From Solirubrobacterales bacterium (GTDB lineage Bacteria > Actinomycetota > Thermoleophilia > Solirubrobacterales > Solirubrobacteraceae): a stretch of DNA of 42,920 nt. The stretch covers positions 1 through 42,920 of the forward strand of contig JAOPZB010000107.1 of NCBI GenBank assembly GCA_025964355.1, written 5' to 3'. The notes below the pieces were generated by a model. The model ran no database searches. It was given only the letters and a program-made list of their open reading frames with translations, and was not told the origin of the DNA. Position 1 is the stretch's first letter; every line of letters begins with the position of its first letter. The position numbers and the translations under genes are program-made. Shown here piece by piece: positions 1 to 7,148 of this stretch.

Positions 1-358
1 GCTCGGCGTCAACCCGCTGCGCGCGGCGCTCGCCGTGACCGTGCGGGCGGCTCGAGGCGCGATCGTCGCCGCGGCCGAGCTCGCGACCGCGCGGGCGCTC
101 GGCCAGGCGATCATGATCTCGATGGTCTCCGGCTCGCGCTCGTTTGCGCCGAGGCCGACCGACGGCCTGGTCTTCCTGTTCGAGCCGCTGCGCACGCTCG
201 CTTCGGCGATCGTGGACTACCACGAAGGCGTCGGCGCGCCGGCGCTCGGCTCGACGCTGTACGCCTTCGCGCTGCTGCTGCTGTTCTCCGCCTTCGCGCT
301 GTCGATCGCCGGCTACCTGATCAAGTTGCCCCTGCGCCGCTACCAGGTGCGTGCGTGA
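1..358 (+). CDS. pstC: Phosphate ABC transporter permease PstC, C-terminal part (5' end outside window)
   Basis: The reading frame is open from base 2, so the gene begins upstream of the window. The visible 118 or so residues end in a long hydrophobic segment (LLLLFSAFALSIAGYLI) and a short basic tail, as expected for the last membrane helix of PstC. The region before it (ATARALGQAIMISMVSG) resembles the end of the cytoplasmic loop of phosphate permeases. The stop overlaps the GTG start of pstA (GTGA), which indicates translational coupling. PstC and PstA together form the inner-membrane channel for phosphate delivered by PstS. The identity rests mainly on being directly followed by pstA and pstB. 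Confidence 0.85.
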   Translation, partial: LGVNPLRAALAVTVRAARGAIVAAAELATARALGQAIMISMVSGSRSFAPRPTDGLVFLFEPLRTLASAIVDYHEGVGAPALGSTLYAFALLLLFSAFALSIAGYLIKLPLRRYQVRA

Positions 359-1374
359 GCACGGTCGCGCCTTCGCTCGTGCCGGCCGCCGAGCCACCGC
401 CGGGCCCGCCGCCGCGAACCGGTCGAGGGAAGCGCTCCTCACCGTGGAGCTGGCGCTGGCGAGACCGCCTGGTGCTCGCATTCGCGTGGATCGCTGGAGT
501 CGGGCTGTGCCTGGTCGCCGCTGCGATCGTCCTGTACATGGGCTACCGCGGTCTCGAGTACGTGCGGCCCAGCTTGCTCTTTGAGCGACCTGCGATCAGC
601 ACGACCCAGAACGGGTCGGGTGGCTTTCTGGATCCGCTGCTGGGGACCGCGCTGCTGACCGTGATCGGCGTGCTGCTGGCGATCCCACTGGCCGTCGGCA
701 GCGCCCTGTGGATAGCCGAGTACGGGCGTCCCACGTGGCTGGCGCGCGTCGTGGAGTCGAGCATCGAGATCGTTGCCGGCACGCCCGACATCGTGATCGC
801 GTTGTTCGGCCTCGCGATCTTCCAGCTGAACCTGCTCGAGCCGTTCTCGTTCAAGTCATCAGGTGGCGGCGTCTTCGGAAAATCGTTCATCGCGGCCGGC
901 GCGATGATGTCGCTGATCGCACTGCCCCCGCTGTTCACCGCCACCAGGGACGGCCTGGAGGCGGTGCCGGCGCACATGCGCGAGGCCGCGTTCGCGCTTG
1001 GCAAGACGCGCATCGCGACGATCCGCCGGGTGCTGTTGCCGAGCGTTCGCTCGAACATCGCCACCGGCGTCACGCTCGGAGTGAGCCGCATCATCGGCGA
1101 CACGGCGATCGTGGTGCTGCTGCTCGGCGAAACTCTGCGGCTTGATCCGCAGGGTGCGATCCCGGGCGTGAGCCTGCTGCGGGGCACGGGGTCCACCCTG
1201 ACGAGCTATGTCTACGGAAACTCGCCGGCCGGCGAAGGCGCCGCGCCGCAGAAGGCGTACGCCGCTGCGTTCGTCCTGATGGTCTTCGTGCTCGCCCTGA
1301 ACCTGCTCGTCGACAGGATCGGCCGCTCGCAGGCCGACGCGACTGGCCTGACCGCCGCCGGCGCCATCGTCTGA
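355..1374 (+). CDS. pstA: Phosphate ABC transporter permease PstA
   Basis: 339 aa. A proline-rich cytoplasmic N-terminus of about 35 residues precedes the first membrane helix (LVLAFAWIAGVGLCLVAAAIVLYMG). It continues with the permease core (LLTVIGVLLAIPLAVGSALW) and an EAA-type coupling loop (EAAFALGKTRIATIRRVLLP) that would contact PstB. The GTG start overlaps the pstC stop by GTGA, which fixes the start. The sequence between the third and last helices (SYVYGNSPAGEGA) is the usual extracytoplasmic loop of PstA. It forms the phosphate channel with PstC, and the order pstC-pstA-pstB is the standard one. I see nothing unusual in the core. Confidence 0.93.
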   Translation: MSTVAPSLVPAAEPPPGPPPRTGRGKRSSPWSWRWRDRLVLAFAWIAGVGLCLVAAAIVLYMGYRGLEYVRPSLLFERPAISTTQNGSGGFLDPLLGTALLTVIGVLLAIPLAVGSALWIAEYGRPTWLARVVESSIEIVAGTPDIVIALFGLAIFQLNLLEPFSFKSSGGGVFGKSFIAAGAMMSLIALPPLFTATRDGLEAVPAHMREAAFALGKTRIATIRRVLLPSVRSNIATGVTLGVSRIIGDTAIVVLLLGETLRLDPQGAIPGVSLLRGTGSTLTSYVYGNSPAGEGAAPQKAYAAAFVLMVFVLALNLLVDRIGRSQADATGLTAAGAIV

Positions 1375-1400
1375 GTGCTCGAGCAAGCCCATGATCCTTC

Positions 1401-1429
1401 TTCACAAGTACGCTGAAACTCGCTAGTCT
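1401..1429 (+). promoter_or_regulatory. Possible sigma-70-type promoter between pstA and pstB
   Basis: TTCACA at 1401-1406 and TAGTCT at 1424-1429 are separated by exactly 17 bases. The -35 hexamer is one mismatch from TTGACA and the -10 fits the actinobacterial TANNNT form. The 106-base gap between pstA and pstB is long for this operon, whose other junction overlaps. An independent promoter for pstB is therefore plausible but not shown. Confidence 0.35.
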
Positions 1430-1480
1430 CATTGAGCCGATGGAGAAAGTGTGCGACAAGTTCGATGAAGAAGGTGCGCG

Positions 1481-2389
1481 ATGAGCCCCGATGAGTTGCT
1501 GCTCGATCCCCCCTACCTGGACATGACTCCCGCGCAAGAGGTGCCGCCCGTCCGCACGATCGTGCTGGACCGTGCTCCCGTCGCCGTCCTTCCCCAGCAG
1601 GAGCGCGAGGCTCTCCGAGCTTCGTCCTCGACAGGCCCCGAGCGCCTGAGGCTGGAAGACGTGAGCATCGACTATGGCGCCAAGCAGGCCGTCAAGTCGG
1701 TATCGCTCTCCATCCACCAGGGCGAGGTGCTGGCATTGATCGGGCCCTCCGGATGCGGCAAGACGACGCTGCTACGCACGCTGAACCGGCTCACCGAGCT
1801 GACTCCGAGCGCGTCGCGCGCCGGCCGCGTGCTGCTGGACGGCGAGGACATCCACGAGCTTGCCGACACGACGCTGCGCGCACGTGTGGCGATGGTCTTC
1901 CAGCAGCCCAACCCGTTTCCGATGTCGATCTTCGACAACGTCGCGTTCGCACTGCGCGAACAGTCGCGCAAGCGCCCCCGGCGGCGCGAGCTCGAGCCGC
2001 TCGTGGTCGACGCGCTGCGACGCGCCGGCCTCTACGACGAGGTTGCAGACGAACTCGACCGCCCGGCCCTGCGCCTGTCCGGCGGCCAGCAGCAGCGGCT
2101 GTGCATAGCGCGCGCGATCGCGCCGCGGCCGGAGGTGCTGTTGATGGACGAGCCCTGCAGCGCGCTGGATCCGATCTCCACGAGCGTGATCGAGAAGCTG
2201 ATTGGCGAGCTGCGGCGCGACCTCGCGGTCGTCGTCGTAACGCACAACCTCGCCCAGGCGCACCGGGTCGCAGACAGGGTTGCGTTCATGTACCTCGGCG
2301 ACCTGGTCGAGTACGGGAGCACGTCAGAGGTGTTCGACGAACCGCGCGCGACGCGCACGCGCGACTACGTCCGGGGGGCGTTCGGATGA
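1481..2389 (+). CDS. pstB: Phosphate ABC transporter ATP-binding protein PstB
   Basis: 302 aa. All ABC ATPase motifs are present: Walker A GPSGCGKTTLL, Q-loop VFQQPNPFPMSIFDNV (the PFPMSI stretch is typical of PstB), signature LSGGQQQRLCIARAI, Walker B VLLMDEPCSALDP and the switch histidine VVVTHN. PstB proteins are usually 250-270 aa; this one has about 55 extra N-terminal residues (acidic and proline-rich) before the first strand. GAAGG lies 7 bases before the ATG and supports the long start. It would hydrolyse ATP on the cytoplasmic face to drive uptake through PstCA. No phoU follows, although PhoU often closes this operon. Confidence 0.93.
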   Translation: MSPDELLLDPPYLDMTPAQEVPPVRTIVLDRAPVAVLPQQEREALRASSSTGPERLRLEDVSIDYGAKQAVKSVSLSIHQGEVLALIGPSGCGKTTLLRTLNRLTELTPSASRAGRVLLDGEDIHELADTTLRARVAMVFQQPNPFPMSIFDNVAFALREQSRKRPRRRELEPLVVDALRRAGLYDEVADELDRPALRLSGGQQQRLCIARAIAPRPEVLLMDEPCSALDPISTSVIEKLIGELRRDLAVVVVTHNLAQAHRVADRVAFMYLGDLVEYGSTSEVFDEPRATRTRDYVRGAFG

Positions 2390-2425
2390 GCTTCCGATAT
2401 CGGCACGCGGCCGCCTGAGCACACG

Positions 2426-3067
2426 GTGGCGAACGTGACCCTCATGCCTGTCCCCTCCGACCAGACCGGCGCGGCCTGCGCGAACTGCGGGACGGCGTTG
2501 GCTGCCGACCAGCGTTACTGCCTGACCTGCGGTCAGCCCGCGTCGCCCGTGCGCCTGGCGTTCCTGGATGTCCTCGCAGGCGAGCAGCAGGTGTCGGGCG
2601 CGCCAACGCCGCCAATCGCCTACACGCCGCTGCTGGAGCCGTCGGCCGGGCCGGGATGGCTGCGGCGCTACACAGGGCTGTTTGGCGTGATGGCCGTCCT
2701 GCTGGTGGCCATGCTCATCGGGCTGCTCGTCGGCCATTGGGTCACGCAGAGCGGTGCGCCGAGCAGGCAGGTCGTCGAAGTCAAGGGTCTGGGCGCCATC
2801 CCCGCGGCTGTGGCCGCGAGCACGACCCCGTCAAGCTCCTCGGCGCCGAGCACGACGGCCTCGAGCACAGCCGCCAAGTCCAAGGCCAAGGCCGAAGCCG
2901 CAGAAGCGAAGGTCGAAGCGAAAGAAACGCCAGTCGAAAAGGCCCCTCCTCCGAAACCGGTCAAAGTGACGCCGACCAAACTCAAGAAACTGAGCTCCAC
3001 AACCGGCCGCAAGCACCAGGAAGAAATCAACTCGCTCGGGTCCCAGCCGATCGAAACCGGTGGCTAG
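2426..3067 (+). CDS. Zinc-ribbon single-pass membrane protein, function unknown
   Basis: 213 aa from a GTG start. A zinc ribbon with two CxxC knuckles (CANCG...CLTCG) occupies residues about 17-37. One membrane helix follows at about 88-107 (FGVMAVLLVAMLIGLLVGHW). The C-terminal half is a low-complexity Ser/Thr/Ala then Lys/Glu/Pro-rich tail. The likely layout is a cytoplasmic zinc ribbon, one helix and an extracytoplasmic tail. Its stop overlaps the next gene, which also has a zinc ribbon, so the two are probably made together. Zinc-ribbon-plus-helix proteins with a repetitive tail are common in actinomycetes, but I do not recognise a specific family. Confidence 0.7.
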   Translation: MANVTLMPVPSDQTGAACANCGTALAADQRYCLTCGQPASPVRLAFLDVLAGEQQVSGAPTPPIAYTPLLEPSAGPGWLRRYTGLFGVMAVLLVAMLIGLLVGHWVTQSGAPSRQVVEVKGLGAIPAAVAASTTPSSSSAPSTTASSTAAKSKAKAEAAEAKVEAKETPVEKAPPPKPVKVTPTKLKKLSSTTGRKHQEEINSLGSQPIETGG

Positions 3068-3545
3068 CGGCGGGATCGACGAGATGACGTCCCGCAACGG
3101 CAGCCCCTCTGGATCGGGAGAGCCGGGATCGCGGACCGCTCCGGCGGTCGCGACGCCCGACGCCGCTCCCGCCGTTCAACTGCCGCTGGGTGGATCGATG
3201 GCGGAGCTGCGCGACCGTCGACGGGTGCTCGCCGAGCGCGTCGCAGAACTGACCTGGGATCTCGGCGGCCTCACATACGAGATGGCGATTCGAGACCACT
3301 ACCGCCTCGACGTGCTCGCGCGCAGGGCAGCCGAGCTTCAGGCAGCGGACGCAGAGCTCGCTGAGGTCCAGAGATTGCTGGCCACCGCCGACGCCGGCAT
3401 CAGCGGGCAGTGCCGGTCCTGCGGAGCCGTGCACAGTCGCGGCGCCGGCTACTGCTGGCATTGTGGAGCGCCACTGCTGGAGGAGTCGCGGCCGTCGGCG
3501 CTGGAGGAGTCCCGGCCGTCGGCGCTGAAGGGTCCCGGCCGCTAA
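3060..3545 (+). CDS. Coiled-coil zinc-ribbon protein, function unknown
   Basis: 161 aa, GTG start overlapping the previous stop by 8 bases. A disordered N-terminus (about 1-45) is followed by a probable coiled coil at about 47-117 (AELRDRRRVLAERVAELTWD and onward). A C-terminal zinc ribbon follows (CRSCG...CWHCG). The last 20 residues hold a two-copy EESRPSAL repeat, encoded by a 24-base tandem duplication. No membrane helix is seen, so it is probably cytoplasmic. Its upstream partner carries a zinc ribbon at the opposite end, which suggests the two proteins act together. No function can be assigned. Confidence 0.65.
   Translation: MASGGIDEMTSRNGSPSGSGEPGSRTAPAVATPDAAPAVQLPLGGSMAELRDRRRVLAERVAELTWDLGGLTYEMAIRDHYRLDVLARRAAELQAADAELAEVQRLLATADAGISGQCRSCGAVHSRGAGYCWHCGAPLLEESRPSALEESRPSALKGPGR
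3480..3527 (+). repeat. 24-base tandem duplication (two copies, one mismatch)
   Basis: Copies at 3480-3503 and 3504-3527 differ only at the ninth base (g versus c). Being a multiple of three, the duplication keeps the frame and encodes EESRPSAL twice at the end of the coiled-coil zinc-ribbon protein. Confidence 0.9.
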
Positions 3546-3635
3546 GGGCCGAACTCGGCGCGTCGCGCGCGCCGAATGGCGGCGACCCGGTGGCGCGACG
3601 GCTGGGGCGACACCTCAGCGCTTAGCATGTCGCCG

Positions 3636-4622
3636 ATGAAGCCCCCGAGGTTTTCGTCTTGGCGCCTCGCGGAAGCGACGCCGATAGCGGGCAGCTGCGT
3701 GCTGGCGGCGGCGCTGGCGCTGTTCCTGGTGCCGGCTCTGGTGCGCGCAACAGACCCCGCCACGAGCTCCCGCGCTTCGCCGAGCGAAGGCGGATGCTCG
3801 ATCTTTCCCGCGAGCAATCCGCTCAATCAGGACGTCTCTCAAGCGCCCGTCGATCCGAACTCGGCCAGCTACATAGCAAGCATCGGACCGACTGCTCACC
3901 TGCATCCGGACTTCGGCAGCGACCCCAGGTACGGCATGCCTTATGCCGTGGTCGGCGCCGGTCAGCCGAAGGTCCGGATCTTGTTCACCGAATTCGGCGC
4001 TCAATCCGATCACGGCGGCTACCCGATTCCGCCCAACGCGCCGCTCGAGGGCGCCGGAGAAGCCGTCGATCGTCATGTGCTGGTCCTCCAGCAGGGCAGC
4101 TGCAAGCTCTACGAGTTGTACAGGGCGCGACGCAGCGGCGGTGGGTGGCGCGCGGGCGCGGGGGCGATCTTCAATCTCCACAGCAACGCCCTGCGCCATC
4201 CGGGCTGGACCTCAGCCGATGCCGCCGGCCTGCCGATCTTCCCGCTGATCGTTCGCTACCCCGAGGTGCGAGCGGGGCAGATCGATCATGCGCTGCGTGT
4301 CACCGTCGATGCCAGCCAGCGCGGCTATATCCGACCCGCGACCCACTTCGCCTCCGGCAGCTCAAATCGCAGCGATCCCCCGATGGGCCTGCGCCTTCGC
4401 CTGAAGGCGAGCTTCTCGCTGAGCGGCTTCCATGGCCAGGCCCTCGTCGTTCTGACCGCCCTAAAGCGCTACGGCCTGATCGTGGCCGACAACGGGTCAC
4501 CCTGGAACATCAGCGGGGCCCCGGACCCGCACTGGAACAATCAAGACCTGGCGCAGCTCAACCGTGTTCCCGGGTCCGCGTTTGAGGCCGTACGGACAGG
4601 CGCGATCCACCGCGGCGGCTGA
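3636..4622 (+). CDS. Secreted protein of unknown function
   Basis: About 328 aa from the ATG at 3636. The N-terminus is a signal peptide or anchor: basic MKPPRFSSWR, then SCVLAAALALFLVPALVRA. I prefer 3636 over the upstream ATGs (3576, 3627) because it directly begins the signal peptide and a TANNNT hexamer lies 7 bases before it. The mature part has segments such as NPLNQDVSQAPVDPNS, FGAQSDHGGYPIP and a His/Asn-containing stretch near IFNLHSNALRHPGW. It ends in GLIVADNGSPWNISGAPDPHW. This resembles a family of exported proteins seen in soil bacteria that I cannot name. No enzyme motif is clear. Confidence 0.7.
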   Translation: MKPPRFSSWRLAEATPIAGSCVLAAALALFLVPALVRATDPATSSRASPSEGGCSIFPASNPLNQDVSQAPVDPNSASYIASIGPTAHLHPDFGSDPRYGMPYAVVGAGQPKVRILFTEFGAQSDHGGYPIPPNAPLEGAGEAVDRHVLVLQQGSCKLYELYRARRSGGGWRAGAGAIFNLHSNALRHPGWTSADAAGLPIFPLIVRYPEVRAGQIDHALRVTVDASQRGYIRPATHFASGSSNRSDPPMGLRLRLKASFSLSGFHGQALVVLTALKRYGLIVADNGSPWNISGAPDPHWNNQDLAQLNRVPGSAFEAVRTGAIHRGG

Positions 4623-4634
4623 GGCGCCGCAATT

Positions 4635-4670
4635 GACGGCCCGGCTACGCCTGACGGCCCGACTACGCCT
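4635..4670 (+). repeat. 18-base tandem duplication spanning the tatA stop
   Basis: GACGGCCCGGCTACGCCT (4635-4652) is repeated with one mismatch at 4653-4670. The second copy contains the tatA stop codon (minus strand TAG at 4663-4665), so the first copy carries a spare in-frame-looking stop region just downstream of tatA. Confidence 0.8.
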
Positions 4671-4968
4671 GGCGCGTCGGCTCGACCGGAGCCTGCGCGG
4701 GGGGCGCGGGGGCCGGCTCCGCGGAGGGCACGGCAGGAGCTTGGGCAGCCGCAGGCGGCGCGACCGCCGGCGGCGCGGCCTGCTGGGTCGTCTGGGGGAG
4801 CGCGGTCTGTTGCTGGCCGGCGTCCGGCCTGTCGCCGCTGATCGAGTCCTTGAACTCACGCATCCCGGAGCCCAGCGAGCGGCCGATTTCCGGTAGCCGT
4901 TTCGCTCCGAACACGAGCAGCAGGATCACGACCAGGAAAGCGATGTGCAGTGGGTTGTCGAGTCCCAT
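4663..4968 (-). CDS. tatA: Sec-independent protein translocase subunit TatA
   Basis: 101 aa. A short N-terminus precedes one membrane helix (LHIAFLVVILLLVFGAKRLP), with the FGAKRLPEIGRSLG hinge and amphipathic helix typical of TatA/TatE (residues about 8-45). After about residue 50 the tail is a Gln/Pro/Ala-rich low-complexity region, as in many actinobacterial TatA proteins. TatA multimers form the pore for folded twin-arginine substrates. tatC and tatB are not in the window, so this is a solitary tatA. A TAGACT hexamer (4978-4983) lies 9 bases before the ATG. Confidence 0.92.
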   Translation of the reverse strand: MGLDNPLHIAFLVVILLLVFGAKRLPEIGRSLGSGMREFKDSISGDRPDAGQQQTALPQTTQQAAPPAVAPPAAAQAPAVPSAEPAPAPPAQAPVEPTRQA

Positions 4969-4977
4969 CGACTTTCA

Positions 4978-4983
4978 AGTCTA
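4978..4983 (-). promoter_or_regulatory. Possible -10 element for tatA
   Basis: On the minus strand TAGACT lies 9 bases upstream of the tatA ATG. This would give a transcript with almost no leader. No convincing -35 hexamer is seen. Confidence 0.3.
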
Positions 4984-5021
4984 GGCCATCCGACGAGCTG
5001 CGCGCGATTTGGCCAATCCGA

Positions 5022-5393
5022 TCACGTCGGACCCGCGTCCCGCAGCGCCCGGCGCACGAGTTGCGCTGCGACGAGGACCATGAGGGCGGCGAAGGCGTCG
5101 CGCAGGAACGCTCCGGACAGCGAGTTGGCCAGGGCCACGCCGCCGGCGGCGCCCAGGAGGGAGAGGGCGCCCAGAAGCAGCGCGTCGTCGCGGCGCACGT
5201 TGCCGTAGCGGTCCTGCCGGTAGGTACCGACGATCGCGACCGGAACGATCGCCAGCAGCGAGGTCGCCTCGGCTTCGTGCTGTCCCAATCCGAGGAACAG
5301 GACGAGCCCTGGCACGAACAGCACGCCGCCGCCCACGCCGAGCAGCCCGGCGACGATTCCCGCGGCGAGCCCGATGGCGATCGCGCCCGTCAC
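5022..5393 (-). CDS. Half-size TauE/SafE family permease (second of pair)
   Basis: 123 aa, about four hydrophobic segments. The motif GLLGVGGGVLFVP followed by EATSLLAIVPVAI is the repeat unit of TauE/SafE (sulfite exporter-like) transporters. A full family member of about 250 aa contains two such units; this gene encodes one. Its ATG overlaps the stop of the upstream half-size gene (ATGA, 5390-5393), so the two are translationally coupled and could form a heterodimer. Substrates of the family are usually organic sulfur compounds or sulfite, but nothing here fixes the substrate. Confidence 0.82.
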   Translation of the reverse strand: MTGAIAIGLAAGIVAGLLGVGGGVLFVPGLVLFLGLGQHEAEATSLLAIVPVAIVGTYRQDRYGNVRRDDALLLGALSLLGAAGGVALANSLSGAFLRDAFAALMVLVAAQLVRRALRDAGPT

Positions 5394-5770
5394 CGCACGA
5401 TCAACTCGATGGCGCTGGCCACCAGGACGGCGGCGAACATGAGCGCGATCGACCGCGCTTTCAGGCGCTGCTGCAGCCAGGTGCCGATCAGCACGCCGAT
5501 CACCGCCGGAACGCCGACGAGGACTGCGTCGAGCACGCGGACGTTGCCGTAGAGACCCTGTACGGCCGCCGCGAATGCCGCGATGAAGACGATCGCCGCG
5601 AGCGACGTGGCGGTCGCCACGCGCTCGTCATAGCCGAGCCACAGCATCAGGAGCGGCACGATCACGCTTCCGCCCCCGACGCCGAACAGTCCACTGAAGA
5701 GGCCCGCCATCGTGCCGATCGCCATCAGCTTCAGGGCGCGATTGGAGGAGTAGTCAGCGACCGATTGCAC
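5390..5770 (-). CDS. Half-size TauE/SafE family permease (first of pair)
   Basis: 126 aa from a GTG at 5770. The ORF track starts at 5953, but that extension is arginine-rich, non-membrane sequence lying over the opposite-strand otsB gene. The core carries GLFSGLFGVGGGSVIVP and TATSLAAIVFIAAF, the same TauE/SafE repeat as its neighbour, and about four hydrophobic segments. The otsB start lies only 20 bases away on the other strand, so the two transcription units diverge from here. The pair looks like a full-length transporter expressed as two separate halves. Confidence 0.78.
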   Translation of the reverse strand: MQSVADYSSNRALKLMAIGTMAGLFSGLFGVGGGSVIVPLLMLWLGYDERVATATSLAAIVFIAAFAAAVQGLYGNVRVLDAVLVGVPAVIGVLIGTWLQQRLKARSIALMFAAVLVASAIELIVR

Positions 5771-5790
5771 GAGCGGGCGGGTCAGCGACC

Positions 5791-6612
5791 ATGCGCGCCA
5801 TACTAGACACCGTGTCCCCCGCTGCGATGCTCGTGGAGGCGCTCGAGCCGATCCGCTCCGACCCTCCCCATTCCGCGGTGCTGCTCGACATCGACGGCAC
5901 CCTCGCCCCGATCGTGCGTCATGCCACAGACGCGCACGTGCCCGAGGCGACACGCTCGCTGCTAATCGAGATATCGCGGCGATACGGCGTCGTCGGCTGC
6001 GTCAGCGGACGACGTGCCAGCACGGCACGGCAGATCGTCGCGATCGGCACGATCGCCTACATCGGCAACCACGGCGGAGAGCTGCTGCGCCCGCGTGCGA
6101 CCACGCCCGAGGTTGACCCCGCGGTCGCCGAGTGGACCGCCCGCGTGCGCGACTTCGCGGCACACGTCTACACCAGCGAGCTGCAGCGGATCCGCGTGCG
6201 CAGCGAGGACAAGGACGCGATTGCGGCGTTCCACTGGCGCGGCGCGCCGGACGAGCAGGCGGCCGCGAAGGCGGTCGAGGAGATCGCCCGGCAAGCACAG
6301 GAGCAGGGCTTCGTCGTGCACTGGGGCCGCAAGGTGCTCGAGGTGCGCCCACCCGTCGCTCTGGACAAGGGGCTCGGCATTGCCGCGCTGCTGCGGGGAT
6401 CTCCGGTGACAGCGGCCGTCTACGTCGGCGACGACACGACCGACCTCGACGCCTTTCGCGGGCTGCGCTCCCTCAAGCAGGCCGGGACGCTCGACCATGC
6501 AGTCTGCGTGGCCGTGAGCTCCGATGAAGCGCCTCCCGAGTTGGCGCAGGAGGCCGATGTGACCGTCGACGGAACCGACGGCGTGCGGGGACTGCTGGAG
6601 GCCCTGCTGTAG
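5791..6612 (+). CDS. otsB: Trehalose-6-phosphate phosphatase
   Basis: 273 aa. HAD-type motif I is DIDGTLAP (nucleophile D33, acid/base D35), motif II is in SGRR (about 72-75) and motif IV is VYVGDDTTDLDAF (about 208-220). GNHGGE and HWGRKVLEVRP are typical OtsB stretches, and length matches the family. It would dephosphorylate trehalose 6-phosphate to trehalose, a compatible solute. No otsA is present here, so the substrate must come from elsewhere in the genome. The following gene starts 4 bases after the stop. Confidence 0.92.
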   Translation: MRAILDTVSPAAMLVEALEPIRSDPPHSAVLLDIDGTLAPIVRHATDAHVPEATRSLLIEISRRYGVVGCVSGRRASTARQIVAIGTIAYIGNHGGELLRPRATTPEVDPAVAEWTARVRDFAAHVYTSELQRIRVRSEDKDAIAAFHWRGAPDEQAAAKAVEEIARQAQEQGFVVHWGRKVLEVRPPVALDKGLGIAALLRGSPVTAAVYVGDDTTDLDAFRGLRSLKQAGTLDHAVCVAVSSDEAPPELAQEADVTVDGTDGVRGLLEALL

Positions 6613-6616
6613 CACC

Positions 6617-7147
6617 GTGCGCTTCGTCGACTTTCTCAGGACGACAGTGCTCCTCAGCGCCGGCGCGGCCACAGCTCTCGCTGCCGTAGCCGTGCTCGCG
6701 TCCAGCACCAGCTCGGAAAAATCGCTGATCCTGTTCTCTGTCGGCTGGTGGGTCGTGGCCGCCGCGATCGGGTTGCGCATCGGGCGCCGGGCGCAGACGA
6801 ATCCCCCGATCGCCCGCCTGCTCTCCAGCGCGAAGACGAGCACGACGCTCCCGGAGCACCATCCGAGCGCCATCCTGGTCAACCGTCTGTGGCCGCTGCT
6901 GCTGTTCACGCTGCTGTCCGGCGGGCTGGCCTTTCTCGCTCCCCAGATCCCGGGCATCGCGGCCGGCTTCGCGATCATCTGGGCGCTCGCCTGGCGCCGT
7001 CAGGATGCGGCGGTGGCGGCGATCGAGGAGCGCGACGGCGCCTCGTTCTACGTGCGCCGCACCTCTCCCGTGCGGCCGATGGAGCTCGTACGGACGCCAG
7101 GCTTCAAGTCCTCGCGCGCCGAACGTGTCAACGGCGCCGTAACCTGA
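6617..7147 (+). CDS. Membrane protein of unknown function
   Basis: 176 aa from GTG, 4 bases after otsB. Two hydrophobic segments at about 10-28 and 37-55 and two more at about 93-125 (LLLFTLLSGGLAFLAP, AGFAIIWALAW) suggest four helices. The last 50 residues are soluble and contain a short conserved-looking piece (ERDGASFYVRRTSPVRPMEL). It sits between otsB and a glycosyltransferase gene whose start is 1 base after its stop, so co-expression is likely. I do not recognise the family. Confidence 0.72.
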   Translation: MRFVDFLRTTVLLSAGAATALAAVAVLASSTSSEKSLILFSVGWWVVAAAIGLRIGRRAQTNPPIARLLSSAKTSTTLPEHHPSAILVNRLWPLLLFTLLSGGLAFLAPQIPGIAAGFAIIWALAWRRQDAAVAAIEERDGASFYVRRTSPVRPMELVRTPGFKSSRAERVNGAVT

Positions 7148-7148
7148 C

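Noticed and set aside
5022-5770. Frameshifted single TauE/SafE gene
   Set aside because: Each half has its own start, stop and complete repeat unit, and the ATGA overlap is a normal coupling junction, so two intact half-size genes are more likely than a broken one.
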